In this document: piece by piece, positions 41,580 through 51,187 of the stretch | Layout: each line of letters opens with the position of its first letter | Position numbering within the stretch: the stretch's first letter is position 1 | The notes under the pieces: generated by a model | What the model saw: only the letters and a program-made list of their open reading frames with translations | Databases searched by the model: none | Told to the model about the DNA's origin: nothing | Source of the DNA: DASUPK01 sp963819715 | GTDB taxonomy: Bacteria > Actinomycetota > Thermoleophilia > Solirubrobacterales > 70-9 | Reading direction: 5' to 3' | NCBI GenBank assembly: GCA_963819715.1 | Contig: CAWFXE010000002.1 | Coordinates: 806,001-870,000 of the forward strand | Length of the DNA: 64,000 nt | Program-made: the position numbers and the translations under genes

Positions 41580-41735
41580 ACCCTGCCACACACAGAAATG
41601 CGGTGCGAAATGCAGACGCTGCTTTCTATGCAGAGCAGCGGCTTTCGCTGCGGGTGATCGGCTAGAGCCTGCCGGCCTGAGCGGGCCGTCCGTGCGGGCC
41701 ATCGCCCCCACACGAACGGCCCGCGCTGGCGGTTC

Positions 41736-41894
41736 TCAGGCCGGTCCCGTGAGCGCTGCCCGTCTGATCACGGCCACCGAGAGGGAGCGGCCGCAGTCGG
41801 GACAGGAGCTGAGTCGGGCCCAGGAGTGGTGTTCCGCGTCGCAGCTCGCGCACCGATACGAGCGCTGCAAACGCACGAGCCTCCTCATGCTCAC
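41736..41894 (-). CDS. Short zinc-ribbon protein (tentative)
   Basis: 52 residues from GTG 41894 with AAGG 7 nt upstream; a longer frame begins at 41936. The core YRCASCDAEHHSW and SCPDCGRS gives a CxxC...CxxC zinc knuckle flanked by Arg. Such tiny zinc-ribbon proteins are common but easily overcalled; the cysteine spacing is the only support. Confidence 0.4.
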   Translation of the reverse strand: MSMRRLVRLQRSYRCASCDAEHHSWARLSSCPDCGRSLSVAVIRRAALTGPA

Positions 41895-42026
41895 ATTGGA
41901 ACCTTGATCTCCGTGGAATCGCTCCATGGCGGGCATCTTGCCGCGCGGGGGTCAATAAAACTATGGACCGGCGGTATGAAAATCGCCCCATGACACTCCG
42001 ACCGGGTGTCGAGGCCCCGCAGGCGC

Positions 42027-42032
42027 TAGTTT
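42027..42032 (+). promoter_or_regulatory. Leaderless-type -10 hexamer TAGTTT
   Basis: TAGTTT, 7 nt (CGGCTGC), then GTG 42040. Confidence 0.45.
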
Positions 42033-42039
42033 CGGCTGC

Positions 42040-42420
42040 GTGGCCGCCTCACCCCTGCCCAGACCCGTGCCCGGCCGCCTCTTCAGGTGGGTGAAGATCG
42101 CCTCCTGGTTCGAGCTGGGACTGTTCTCCGCCCTTCTCTTCTTCTGGATCGCGCGCGGCTACGCGTCACAGACCGCGCTGTTCGGCCTGCTGCACGGCGT
42201 CGGCTACCTGGGCCTCTGCGCGCTCATCCTCTGGGCGATCATCCGCCGCGAGGCGCCCTGGCCGCTGCTCGCGGCAACCCTCACGCCCTTCGGACCGCTC
42301 GGCGCGGTCATCGGAATCGAGCTGATTGAGCGAAAGGGCTGGGGTATTGAGCCGCGGGAGTTGACACCGCAACCGGAAACGGGGAATAATCAAACGAGGC
42401 GGGAGGACGTACTAACTTGA
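42040..42420 (+). CDS. DUF3817-like membrane protein
   Basis: 126 residues from GTG. Three hydrophobic segments (residues about 22-42, 47-66 and 71-90), with the loops FRWVKIASWFELGLF and GLLHGVGYLGLC matching the DUF3817 layout (Glu in helix 1, HG in helix 2). An Arg-containing C-terminal tail follows. Function of the family is not known. Preceded by a leaderless-type promoter. Confidence 0.7.
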   Translation: MAASPLPRPVPGRLFRWVKIASWFELGLFSALLFFWIARGYASQTALFGLLHGVGYLGLCALILWAIIRREAPWPLLAATLTPFGPLGAVIGIELIERKGWGIEPRELTPQPETGNNQTRREDVLT

Positions 42421-42427
42421 AAGACTC

Positions 42428-42458
42428 GTTCCCGGGTCAGTCCCGCCTCCGGGAACGA
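42428..42458. terminator. Hairpin downstream of the DUF3817 gene
   Basis: CGTTCCCGG and CCGGGAACG form a perfect 9-bp stem with a 13-nt loop, beginning 7 bp after the stop. It may act as a terminator; no U-run follows. Confidence 0.4.
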
Positions 42459-42578
42459 TCGCGTCGGAAATCCCTCCCTGGCTACCGACGCGCAGGCGTG
42501 GCGCGGGCCGTGTGGACCCCCTGCCTCCCGCGGCCCCGCCACGCCGCTTCTTCGTGCGACCAAATCAAATAGGGGAAA

Positions 42579-42648
42579 CGGGGGCGCAGGCAGTATCAGC
42601 TGTTCGGACTTGTGGGTCCTATGGACCCGAAACTCCGGACAGCCCCCG
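42579..42648. other. Three-tier stem element beside the aconitase stop
   Basis: An outer 7-bp stem (CGGGGGC 42579-42585 with GCCCCCG 42642-42648), a middle 9-bp stem (CTGTTCGGA with TCCGGACAG, one G-U pair in RNA) and an inner GGGTCC-TAT-GGACCC hairpin. It lies directly after the aconitase stop, so on the minus strand it would form in the 3' untranslated RNA. It may be a terminator or stability element. No known RNA family was matched by eye. Confidence 0.45.
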
Positions 42649-42651
42649 CAG

Positions 42652-45459
<2,808 letters not shown>

Positions 45460-45474
45460 ATATGCAGTATGCCG

Positions 45475-47766
45475 CTACTTCTTCTTGTGCTTCTTCCCGT
45501 GGCTCAGCTTCACCTTGGTGATCTGCACGGTGTTGCCGTCGGGGTCGATCGTCGTCACCTTGACCTTGACCTTGATCTTGCCCTTGCCCTTGCCCTTGTG
45601 CTTTCGCACCGCCGAGCGACCGCGCTTGCTCAGCTTGACCTTGATGGTCTTGCTCTGGCCGCCCGCAATCGTCGAGCCGCCGCTCCCCAGGGCCTTCCCC
45701 TTCTTCTTCTTCTTCTTCTTGGCGGAACGACCCTTCTTGCCCTTGCCCTTGCCCTTGCCGCCGAGCAGCTTGACCGCGACGCGGCATGGCTCCGGCCCAG
45801 GCGCTGAATCGACCGGAACCCTGACGGTCTTGCGCTTCACCTTCAGCTTCCCGGCGCCCAGCGCGGCGCGCAGGTAGGAAACCGAGGAGTACTCGGGCGC
45901 GATCGCCGTCCCACAGGGAAGAGGCAGCGGCGGCGCTGCGACTACCTGGCCACCCGCCGCACCGACGTTATCGGCGACAGGGAGCCGTAGATCGAGGTTC
46001 GAGACCGTGATGTCGCCCTGGCCGTTGGCGGGGCGGCCGTAGCTGTTTAGCGAGGAGCCGCCGGCATCCTTCGGCAGCAACTCCAGCTTCGCGACGTGGC
46101 CGGGAGCGAACAGATGCCCGCTCGGGTGGAGCTGGAAGACCTGCCGGGATGTCCCGATCTGCGGCCTGTAGAGCTGGCGCGCGACGAGTGTCTCGCTGTT
46201 GTCCGCGGTATTGACGTCCAGCAGCCGAACCGCGATCTCGGAGTTCGCCGCGGGATTGGCGATCGTCGCCACGACCGTCGGCGAGCCGAGCAGCGTGTAG
46301 CCGCTTCCAGCAGCCGCAGGCAGCCTGTAGCTGGCGACCCCGTTGACGTCATCCCCCGGTGCCGTCTGGCAGGCATTTCCGCCGCTCCCGTTCTGAACCG
46401 GATCGAACGTCATATCGACGCTGGCCGATCCGCCGCCCGCCGAGATCGTCTTGCTGGTGCTGTCGAGGAAGCGGACCACCCCGTGAGAGAGTCCAGCCCA
46501 GCTGCCCGCCTGATACGGGCCCCCGGACGGCGCGGATGACGGACAGGTGAGCGTGTACGCGGTCGCGCCCTGGAACGGCGCCGAGCCAGTGCCCTTCACG
46601 TAGTAGTCGAGCCACGCGTCGTCCGCGGCGTCGAGCGCATTGGAGACGTCCGGCTTGTTGAGCGCGCGCATGTGCCCGAAGTCGCCGAAGAACAACGCGA
46701 TCGGCGCGCCCGGGTACTGCGAGCGGATCCGGTTGTAGTAGCCGATCGCCTCGTCCGGGGGGAAGAGGTCGTCGTCGAAGCCGTTCGAAATCAGCATCGG
46801 TGCCGGCGGCTCGGACTGATCGATGTAGTAGGCGGAGTGGTGCGCCTTGATCTCGTCGAGAATCGCCTGCGCGGCGGGATCGCCGTCATAGGGCTCTCCC
46901 TGTTCGATGCGCGCCTTCCAGGAGGTCACGTTCGCCGCGAAGTCGGTGCACGGTGACGGGTAGGGGGCTATGCCACAGTAAAGGCCCGCCCCCAAGGTGA
47001 CGGTCGCGTAGAGACCGTTGTTGAAGGACTCCTTCTCGATCCCCATTCGGCCGGTGTAGGCCGGGTCGGCGACGTAGTCGAGCTTCTGGCCGTTTGGGGT
47101 GAGCGAGTAGGCCAGGTCGCTCCAGGGGATGTCGGGAGCCGCCCCGGCGATTCGCATCGGGATGCCATTCACCGGGCTCGTCCACGGCACGAGGCTGCCG
47201 TCAGGCATCATCACGCGGTCCTTCAGCGTGCCCAGCTGCAGCGACAGGCCTCCGCCGTAGGAGCCACCTATGGCCCCGACCCGCTGACCGTCGGCCAGGC
47301 CCTCGTCGGCGAGCTCACCGGCGAAGAACTGAGCGTCCCTGATCTCGTAGCGATCGTCCATCAGGTGGATGTAGCCGTTGTCGCACGCCGATCCGCCGGC
47401 GGTCACCGACGCCGTCGAGCCACAGGACTCGTGGAAGCCCCGATCGGTCATGCTGAATACGGCGTAGCCGCGATCGGTGAACCTCTCCATACTCGCGAAG
47501 CTGAACTTGGACCCGCCGTAGCCGTGACCGAGGATGAGCAGGGGGAATGGCCCGTCGCCCGTCGAGGCGTCCGGGAAGGCGACGTTGACGTCGATCGGAG
47601 TCCCGTCCCAGCTCGGGGAGGTGCTGCGCGGGCTCGTGTTGCCGCACTGGCGCTGATCGCCCACCGTGGCACAGGTGATCCCCAGGGCCGTGGTGATGTC
47701 CGCTTGCGCGTTGGCCGCGGCGAACAGCGAACCGAGAACGACAGACACCAGCACCAGCTTCCGCAT
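45475..47766 (-). CDS. Secreted S15/CocE-type alpha/beta hydrolase with Lys-rich tail
   Basis: 763 residues with GAGAGGAG upstream of ATG 47766. Signal peptide (SVVLGSLFAAANAQA), X-Pro dipeptidyl-peptidase-like catalytic domain: GHGYGGSKFS, GAIGGSYGGGLSLQ (nucleophile Ser), SNGFDDDLFPPDEA (acid Asp) and GDFGHMRAL (His), and a C-terminal beta domain. The last 100 residues are extremely basic: LLGGKGKGKGKKGRSAKKK and KHKGKGKGKIKVKVKV. The tail might bind wall teichoic-like polymers or DNA. Family enzymes cut peptides or esters; exact substrate not known. Confidence 0.8.
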   Translation of the reverse strand: MRKLVLVSVVLGSLFAAANAQADITTALGITCATVGDQRQCGNTSPRSTSPSWDGTPIDVNVAFPDASTGDGPFPLLILGHGYGGSKFSFASMERFTDRGYAVFSMTDRGFHESCGSTASVTAGGSACDNGYIHLMDDRYEIRDAQFFAGELADEGLADGQRVGAIGGSYGGGLSLQLGTLKDRVMMPDGSLVPWTSPVNGIPMRIAGAAPDIPWSDLAYSLTPNGQKLDYVADPAYTGRMGIEKESFNNGLYATVTLGAGLYCGIAPYPSPCTDFAANVTSWKARIEQGEPYDGDPAAQAILDEIKAHHSAYYIDQSEPPAPMLISNGFDDDLFPPDEAIGYYNRIRSQYPGAPIALFFGDFGHMRALNKPDVSNALDAADDAWLDYYVKGTGSAPFQGATAYTLTCPSSAPSGGPYQAGSWAGLSHGVVRFLDSTSKTISAGGGSASVDMTFDPVQNGSGGNACQTAPGDDVNGVASYRLPAAAGSGYTLLGSPTVVATIANPAANSEIAVRLLDVNTADNSETLVARQLYRPQIGTSRQVFQLHPSGHLFAPGHVAKLELLPKDAGGSSLNSYGRPANGQGDITVSNLDLRLPVADNVGAAGGQVVAAPPLPLPCGTAIAPEYSSVSYLRAALGAGKLKVKRKTVRVPVDSAPGPEPCRVAVKLLGGKGKGKGKKGRSAKKKKKKKGKALGSGGSTIAGGQSKTIKVKLSKRGRSAVRKHKGKGKGKIKVKVKVTTIDPDGNTVQITKVKLSHGKKHKKK
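45701..45720. repeat. (TTC)n run in hydrolase tail
   Basis: About 20 nt of TTC repeats (AAG on the coding strand) coding for a Lys run. Slippage-prone. Confidence 0.7.
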
Positions 47767-47835
47767 GACTCTCCTCTCTCGAACGCGTCCCTCGGCGCGT
47801 TGCGCGCCGTCCTGACGCGCGCTTCGGAGAATAAC

Positions 47836-48642
47836 TCAGCGTTTGTCGGCTTGGCCCGCGGCGAGCTCGCCCGCGATGCGATCCGCGCCGCCGCGACGCT
47901 GGGCGCGGCCCGCGAGCTCCGGATGCCGGTAGCCGAACTCGGCGAGGAAGCGCTGGCGGAGCGGCGCGACCGTGATCTCGTTGCGATTGCGCTCGATCGC
48001 GCGGACGACCGCCTTGGCCACCTTCTGAGGCGTCGTCGTGCCGATCATCGGGGGCGGGTCCACCTCCGCGTCGGCCCACATCCCGGCTCCGCGAACGAAG
48101 CCGGGCGAGACGACCGAGACGCCGACGCCGTGCAGGCGCATGTCCTCGCGCAGGCCGAAGGTGAAGCCGCGCAGGCCGAACTTGGTGGCGCTGTAGAGCG
48201 AGGCGCTGGGAGAGCCGACCTTGCCCGAGAGCGATGCGATGAAGACGAGGTGACCCTCTCCCCTCTTAGCGAGCTTCGGGGCGATCATGTGCGACATCAG
48301 GATCGGTGACTCCAGGTTCACGCGCACGGCCCGCTCGACCTCGTTCGGGGTGAAGTGATCCAGCTTCCCGCTGGCGGGGAGCGCGGCGTTGGCGACCAGC
48401 CCGTCGACGTCGCCCGCGTCCTCGGCCAGCTTTGAAGCGGCTCCCTGCTTGGCGAGGTCGGCGACGATGACGTCGTGGCTTTCGGCTCCTCCCGGCAGGG
48501 ACCTGGCCAGCTCCTTGAGCTCGTCCCCCTTGCGCGAGCTCAGGATCAGCCTGGCGCCGTTCCCGGCCAGCGCCTCGGCGATCGCCCGTCCGATTCCGCC
48601 GGTGGCGCCGCTGAGCAGCAGCCGCTTCCCCTCGAGGTCCAC
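47836..48642 (-). CDS. Short-chain dehydrogenase/reductase
   Basis: 268 residues from GTG. LLSGATGGIGRAIAEALAG (cofactor loop), VANAALPASG, FIASLSGKVG (Ser) and YSATKFGLRGF (YxxxK). SDR of the classical type. The C-terminus RHPELAGRAQRRGGADR is Arg-rich. It is separated by 69 bp from the secreted hydrolase on the same strand. Substrate unknown. Confidence 0.85.
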   Translation of the reverse strand: MDLEGKRLLLSGATGGIGRAIAEALAGNGARLILSSRKGDELKELARSLPGGAESHDVIVADLAKQGAASKLAEDAGDVDGLVANAALPASGKLDHFTPNEVERAVRVNLESPILMSHMIAPKLAKRGEGHLVFIASLSGKVGSPSASLYSATKFGLRGFTFGLREDMRLHGVGVSVVSPGFVRGAGMWADAEVDPPPMIGTTTPQKVAKAVVRAIERNRNEITVAPLRQRFLAEFGYRHPELAGRAQRRGGADRIAGELAAGQADKR

Positions 48643-48648
48643 GTCCGC

Positions 48649-48654
48649 AACCTA
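48649..48654 (-). promoter_or_regulatory. Leaderless-type -10 hexamer TAGGTT
   Basis: On the minus strand TAGGTT, 6 nt (GCGGAC), then GTG 48642 of the SDR. Confidence 0.45.
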
Positions 48655-48678
48655 CCGGTGCAGCGGATCGTCCAGCTC

Positions 48679-48696
48679 TGTGAGCGCTCGCTCACA
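48679..48696. promoter_or_regulatory. Inverted repeat TGTGAG-N6-CTCACA before the first NlpC gene
   Basis: Extended to CTGTGAG...CTCACAG (48678-48697). It ends 17 bp before a TACGGT -10 hexamer (48714-48719), so it covers the -35 region. The same repeat with N6 occurs before the second NlpC gene. Confidence 0.55.
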
Positions 48697-48713
48697 GATC
48701 ACGCCCCCTCTGC

Positions 48714-48719
48714 TACGGT
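48714..48719 (+). promoter_or_regulatory. -10 hexamer TACGGT (first NlpC gene)
   Basis: Sits 29 nt before the CTG start, which has its own Shine-Dalgarno sequence (GGAGGG, 48735-48740). So this mRNA has a leader. Confidence 0.4.
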
Positions 48720-48747
48720 CGTTTGCAGGGAAAAGGAGGGATGATCT

Positions 48748-49323
48748 CTGTCTCACTCGAGTCGCCAAACTCGCAAACTTGGACTGGCAGGCCTTGCTTT
48801 TGCGGTCGCGCTGATCGTCGCAGCACCCGCCGCAGGGCAAACCGAGAGCACCACCACGACGATCCCTCCAGGTGCCCCGGTGGGCTCCGTTCCCCCCGCT
48901 GCGGGGTCGACGGTCCTGCCGTCGGGTAAGGCGAGCATCCCGGCCGGCGCGCCGTATCAGGTCGTCCGCGCGATCCAGGCCGCCAACCGCATCCACCGGA
49001 GGACCTACATCTGGGGCGGCGGCCATCGCGGCTTCAAGGCGAAGGGCTACGACTGCTCGGGCGCCGTCAGCTACGTCCTGCACGCGGCCCGGGTACTGAG
49101 CTCCCCGCTCGTTTCCGGCCAGCTCGCCTGGTGGGGCGTGCCGGGGCCGGGGACGTGGATCACGGTCTACGCCAACAAGACCCACACCTACATGGTGATC
49201 GCCGGCCTCCGCTATGACACCTCGCCGCTCGGCGAGTCCGTCAACCAGGGACGCGGGCCTCGCTGGCGATACACGCTCCGCACCGGCACGGGCTTCGCCG
49301 TGCGCCACTACGCCGGTCTGTGA
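48748..49323 (+). CDS. NlpC/P60 peptidoglycan hydrolase, apparent CTG start
   Basis: 191 residues from CTG 48748. In this frame no ATG/GTG/TTG exists before GTG 48880, which would remove the signal peptide. CTG has GGAGGG 7 nt upstream and gives a textbook signal peptide (RKLGLAGLAFAVALIVAAPAAG). Then a Thr/Pro linker and an NlpC/P60 domain with RTYIWGGGHR, catalytic Cys in GYDCSGAVSYVLHAA and His in KTHTYMVIAGLRYDT. It should cleave stem peptides outside the cell. Unlike its two neighbours it has no riboswitch. Confidence 0.8.
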   Translation: MSHSSRQTRKLGLAGLAFAVALIVAAPAAGQTESTTTTIPPGAPVGSVPPAAGSTVLPSGKASIPAGAPYQVVRAIQAANRIHRRTYIWGGGHRGFKAKGYDCSGAVSYVLHAARVLSSPLVSGQLAWWGVPGPGTWITVYANKTHTYMVIAGLRYDTSPLGESVNQGRGPRWRYTLRTGTGFAVRHYAGL

Positions 49324-49336
49324 GTACCCGCTCACA
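49319..49336. promoter_or_regulatory. Inverted repeat TGTGAG-N6-CTCACA before the second NlpC gene
   Basis: The left arm overlaps the stop codon of the first NlpC gene. It ends 16 bp before TACGCT (49353-49358). Same half-sites and same N6 spacing as at 48679. Confidence 0.5.
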
Positions 49337-49352
49337 CCGCGGCTGACCCTGC

Positions 49353-49358
49353 TACGCT
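49353..49358 (+). promoter_or_regulatory. -10 hexamer TACGCT (second NlpC gene)
   Basis: The riboswitch begins about 10 nt downstream, so transcription would begin at the 5' end of the aptamer. Confidence 0.4.
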
Positions 49359-49367
49359 GCCCCGCGA

Positions 49368-49500
49368 ACCAATCGCCGAATCTCGACCCCGCCAGGGCGG
49401 GCCGGGAGCGGGGGAACCAAGCAGTTGGGGCGAATCCACCACAGAGGTGGAGCCGCGAGTCCTTTAGCGGTAGTCCGTCAGCTAACCCCGTAGGCCGACG
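49368..49500 (+). ncRNA. ydaO/yuaA (c-di-AMP) riboswitch, copy 1
   Basis: Conserved elements in order: ATCGCCGAATCT start, GCGGGGGAACCAA (49408-49420), TTGGGGCGAATCC, the GGTGG...CCGCGAG side stems and GTCAGCTAACCCCGTAGGCC (49477-49496). These are the ydaO core sequences, known to bind cyclic di-AMP and to turn expression off, and in actinobacteria mainly found before NlpC/P60 and Rpf genes. The AAGGAG Shine-Dalgarno sequence of the NlpC gene follows at once (about 49501), so control of initiation is possible. Confidence 0.9.
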
Positions 49501-49512
49501 AAGGAGAACGGT

Positions 49513-50082
49513 TTGCGGTCGAAGACACTCAGGTTGGTGATGGCGAGCTCGCTGCTCTGTATCTCGCTCGCCTGTGCGGTGCCAGCGATGGCGCAGACAG
49601 GCGGGACGGGCTCCCCGGGCAGCACCAGCCCAACCACAACCACACCCACGGCGCCGAGCGGGACGGCGCAGATCCTGCCCGGCGGCAAGGCCATCCCACC
49701 GGCCAACGCGCCACGGCAGGTCCGCAAGGCAATCAAGGCGGCGAACAGGATCCACAAGCGCCCCTACATCTGGGGCGGGGGGCATCGGAGCTTCAAGTCG
49801 AAGGGCTACGACTGCTCCGGGGCCGTGAGCTACGTGCTGCACGCTGCGGGCCTGCTGAGCAGCCCCGAGGCTTCCGGGCCGCTGATGGCCTGGGGTGTCC
49901 CGGGCATCGGCTCCTGGATCACGGTCTATGCCAACCGCACCCACGCCTGGATGACGGTCGCCGGGCTGCGGTTCGACACCTCCGGAGCGGGCGAGTCCCT
50001 CAACCAGGGCTCGGGTCCGCGCTGGCGGTTCAACATGCGTGCCGCGACCGGGTACTCAACGCGCTTCTCCCCAGGCCTCTAG
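49513..50082 (+). CDS. NlpC/P60 peptidoglycan hydrolase, riboswitch-controlled
   Basis: 189 residues from TTG 49513, AAGGAG at 49501-49506. Signal peptide (SSLLCISLACAVPAMA), Thr/Pro/Ser linker, and NlpC/P60 domain with RPYIWGGGHRSF, catalytic Cys in GYDCSGAVSYVLHAAG and His in NRTHAWMTVAGLRFDT, GSGPRWRFN at the end. Secreted endopeptidase of cell wall peptide bridges. c-di-AMP would repress it through the upstream riboswitch. The three NlpC genes are close tandem paralogues. Confidence 0.88.
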   Translation: MRSKTLRLVMASSLLCISLACAVPAMAQTGGTGSPGSTSPTTTTPTAPSGTAQILPGGKAIPPANAPRQVRKAIKAANRIHKRPYIWGGGHRSFKSKGYDCSGAVSYVLHAAGLLSSPEASGPLMAWGVPGIGSWITVYANRTHAWMTVAGLRFDTSGAGESLNQGSGPRWRFNMRAATGYSTRFSPGL

Positions 50083-50289
50083 CCGCCCCGCACGGCGGCC
50101 ACCGCGAGGCCACCTCTCCTCCCCTAGGTACGCCGCGTCGCCTCTCCCGGGCGGCGCGGCGTTTCCTTCTTCTTGATGTCCGCGAGGGGAAGGAGCCAGC
50201 TCTACGGACGTCGAATCCAAAGATCGTGCGTGAAGTTACGAGCAAACGGTTGTCGATTGCAAGGGATCTCTCACGTTTGGTAACGTCCC

Positions 50290-50432
50290 GCGCCAGTTAC
50301 GCCGAGTCTCATCCTCAAGTGGGGTGGGAGCGGGGGAACCAAGAGTTGGGGCTAACCCACCGCAGTCGAAGGGTGGGGGCGCAGGCTCCTCAAGCGCCAG
50401 CCCGTCAGCTAACCCCGCAGGCCTGCAAAGGA
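50290..50432 (+). ncRNA. ydaO/yuaA (c-di-AMP) riboswitch, copy 2
   Basis: Same core: GCGGGGGAACCAAG (50330-50343), GTTGGGGCTAACCC, a GGGTGGGGGC...GCGCC stem and GTCAGCTAACCCCGCAGGCC (50404-50423), then AAAGGAG before the NlpC start. The middle stems differ from copy 1, so the aptamers are separate diverged copies. A TAACGT hexamer at about 50280 could be the -10. Confidence 0.9.
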
Positions 50433-50441
50433 GAACTGTTG

Positions 50442-51029
50442 ATGCGAAGCAGACTCAGCTCCAAGCGACGCCTCGCAGTGGCGGGGGTCACAGCGATCGC
50501 CGTGATGGCCGTGGCAGTTCCGGCGGCCGCCCAGACCGGCGGGTTCCCACCGCCCGGTGGGACCACGACGACGACCGATCCGGCCGCGCCGCTCGGCCCT
50601 CCGGGCCACGCCAAGCTGCGAAAGGACGGGACCGCCCGGGCACCCGCGGATGCGCCCGCCAACATCCAGGCGGCCATCGCCGCGGGTAATGCGATCCACA
50701 CCTATCCCTACCACTGGGGCGGTGGCCATCGCTCCTTCACGGACTCCGGGTATGACTGCTCGGGCGCGGTCAGCTACGTGCTGCACGCGGCCGGCATGCT
50801 GTCCAGCCCGATGCCCTCGGGTCCCCTGGCGAGCAGCTGGGGCACGCCCGGCAAGGGTCGGTGGATCACGGTCTACGCCAACGCGGGCCATGCCTACATG
50901 GTCGTCGCCGGATTGCGCTTCGATACCTCGGCGGTCGGCGAGAAGCTGAACCAGGGTTCCGGTCCCCGCTGGCGCAAGACCAAGCGCAAGCCGCGGGGCT
51001 ACACGGCCAAGTTCTACCCCGGCTACTAG
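50442..51029 (+). CDS. NlpC/P60 peptidoglycan hydrolase, riboswitch-controlled
   Basis: 195 residues from ATG 50442 (TTG 50439 possible), AAAGGAG 6 nt before. Signal peptide (VAGVTAIAVMAVAVPAAA), Gly/Thr/Pro linker, domain with YPYHWGGGHRSF, catalytic Cys in GYDCSGAVSYVLHAAG and His in NAGHAYMVVAGLRFDT, with a Lys/Arg tail RKTKRKPRG. Secreted. Regulated by the second c-di-AMP riboswitch. Confidence 0.88.
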   Translation: MRSRLSSKRRLAVAGVTAIAVMAVAVPAAAQTGGFPPPGGTTTTTDPAAPLGPPGHAKLRKDGTARAPADAPANIQAAIAAGNAIHTYPYHWGGGHRSFTDSGYDCSGAVSYVLHAAGMLSSPMPSGPLASSWGTPGKGRWITVYANAGHAYMVVAGLRFDTSAVGEKLNQGSGPRWRKTKRKPRGYTAKFYPGY

Positions 51030-51065
51030 GCCTCTCCCGCAACCCGGCTGTCCCAACCGTCGAAC

Positions 51066-51088
51066 GCGGGATGTCCAAGCCATCCCGC
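51066..51088. terminator. Hairpin after the third NlpC gene
   Basis: GCGGGATG and CATCCCGC form an 8-bp stem with a 7-nt loop, 37 bp after the stop. Only AAAGATTG follows, so it is a weak terminator at best. Confidence 0.45.
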
Positions 51089-51187
51089 AAAGATTGTCCA
51101 TCGCGTCCTCGCGACGCAGGGCAGAGCTCGGATATACCTATGCCCTGATCGGGGTGCGTTGTACGGTGCGCACATCCGGTCGGTTCG

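Noticed and set aside
41580..41735. Gap of about 155 bp between SnoaL-like and zinc-ribbon genes
   Set aside because: No frame, repeat or promoter that could be supported.
42481..42651. Possible tRNA in the gap before aconitase
   Set aside because: Stems do not fold as a cloverleaf and there is no GGTTCRA T-loop or CCA-like end; it is described as a nested stem element instead.
48679..48696. CRP/GlxR operator
   Set aside because: Half-sites resemble CRP, but the spacing between TGTGA and TCACA is 8, not 6, so the assignment was not made.
48650..48747. A third c-di-AMP riboswitch before the first NlpC gene
   Set aside because: None of the ydaO core strings (GGGGGAACC, GTCAGCTAACC) is present in the 100 bp upstream.
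48741..48929. Frame starting ATG 48741 next to a strong Shine-Dalgarno sequence
   Set aside because: The product is Arg/Pro/Cys-rich, has no signal peptide or domain, and the ATG is zero bases from GGAGGG; the other frame gives a clear NlpC protein.
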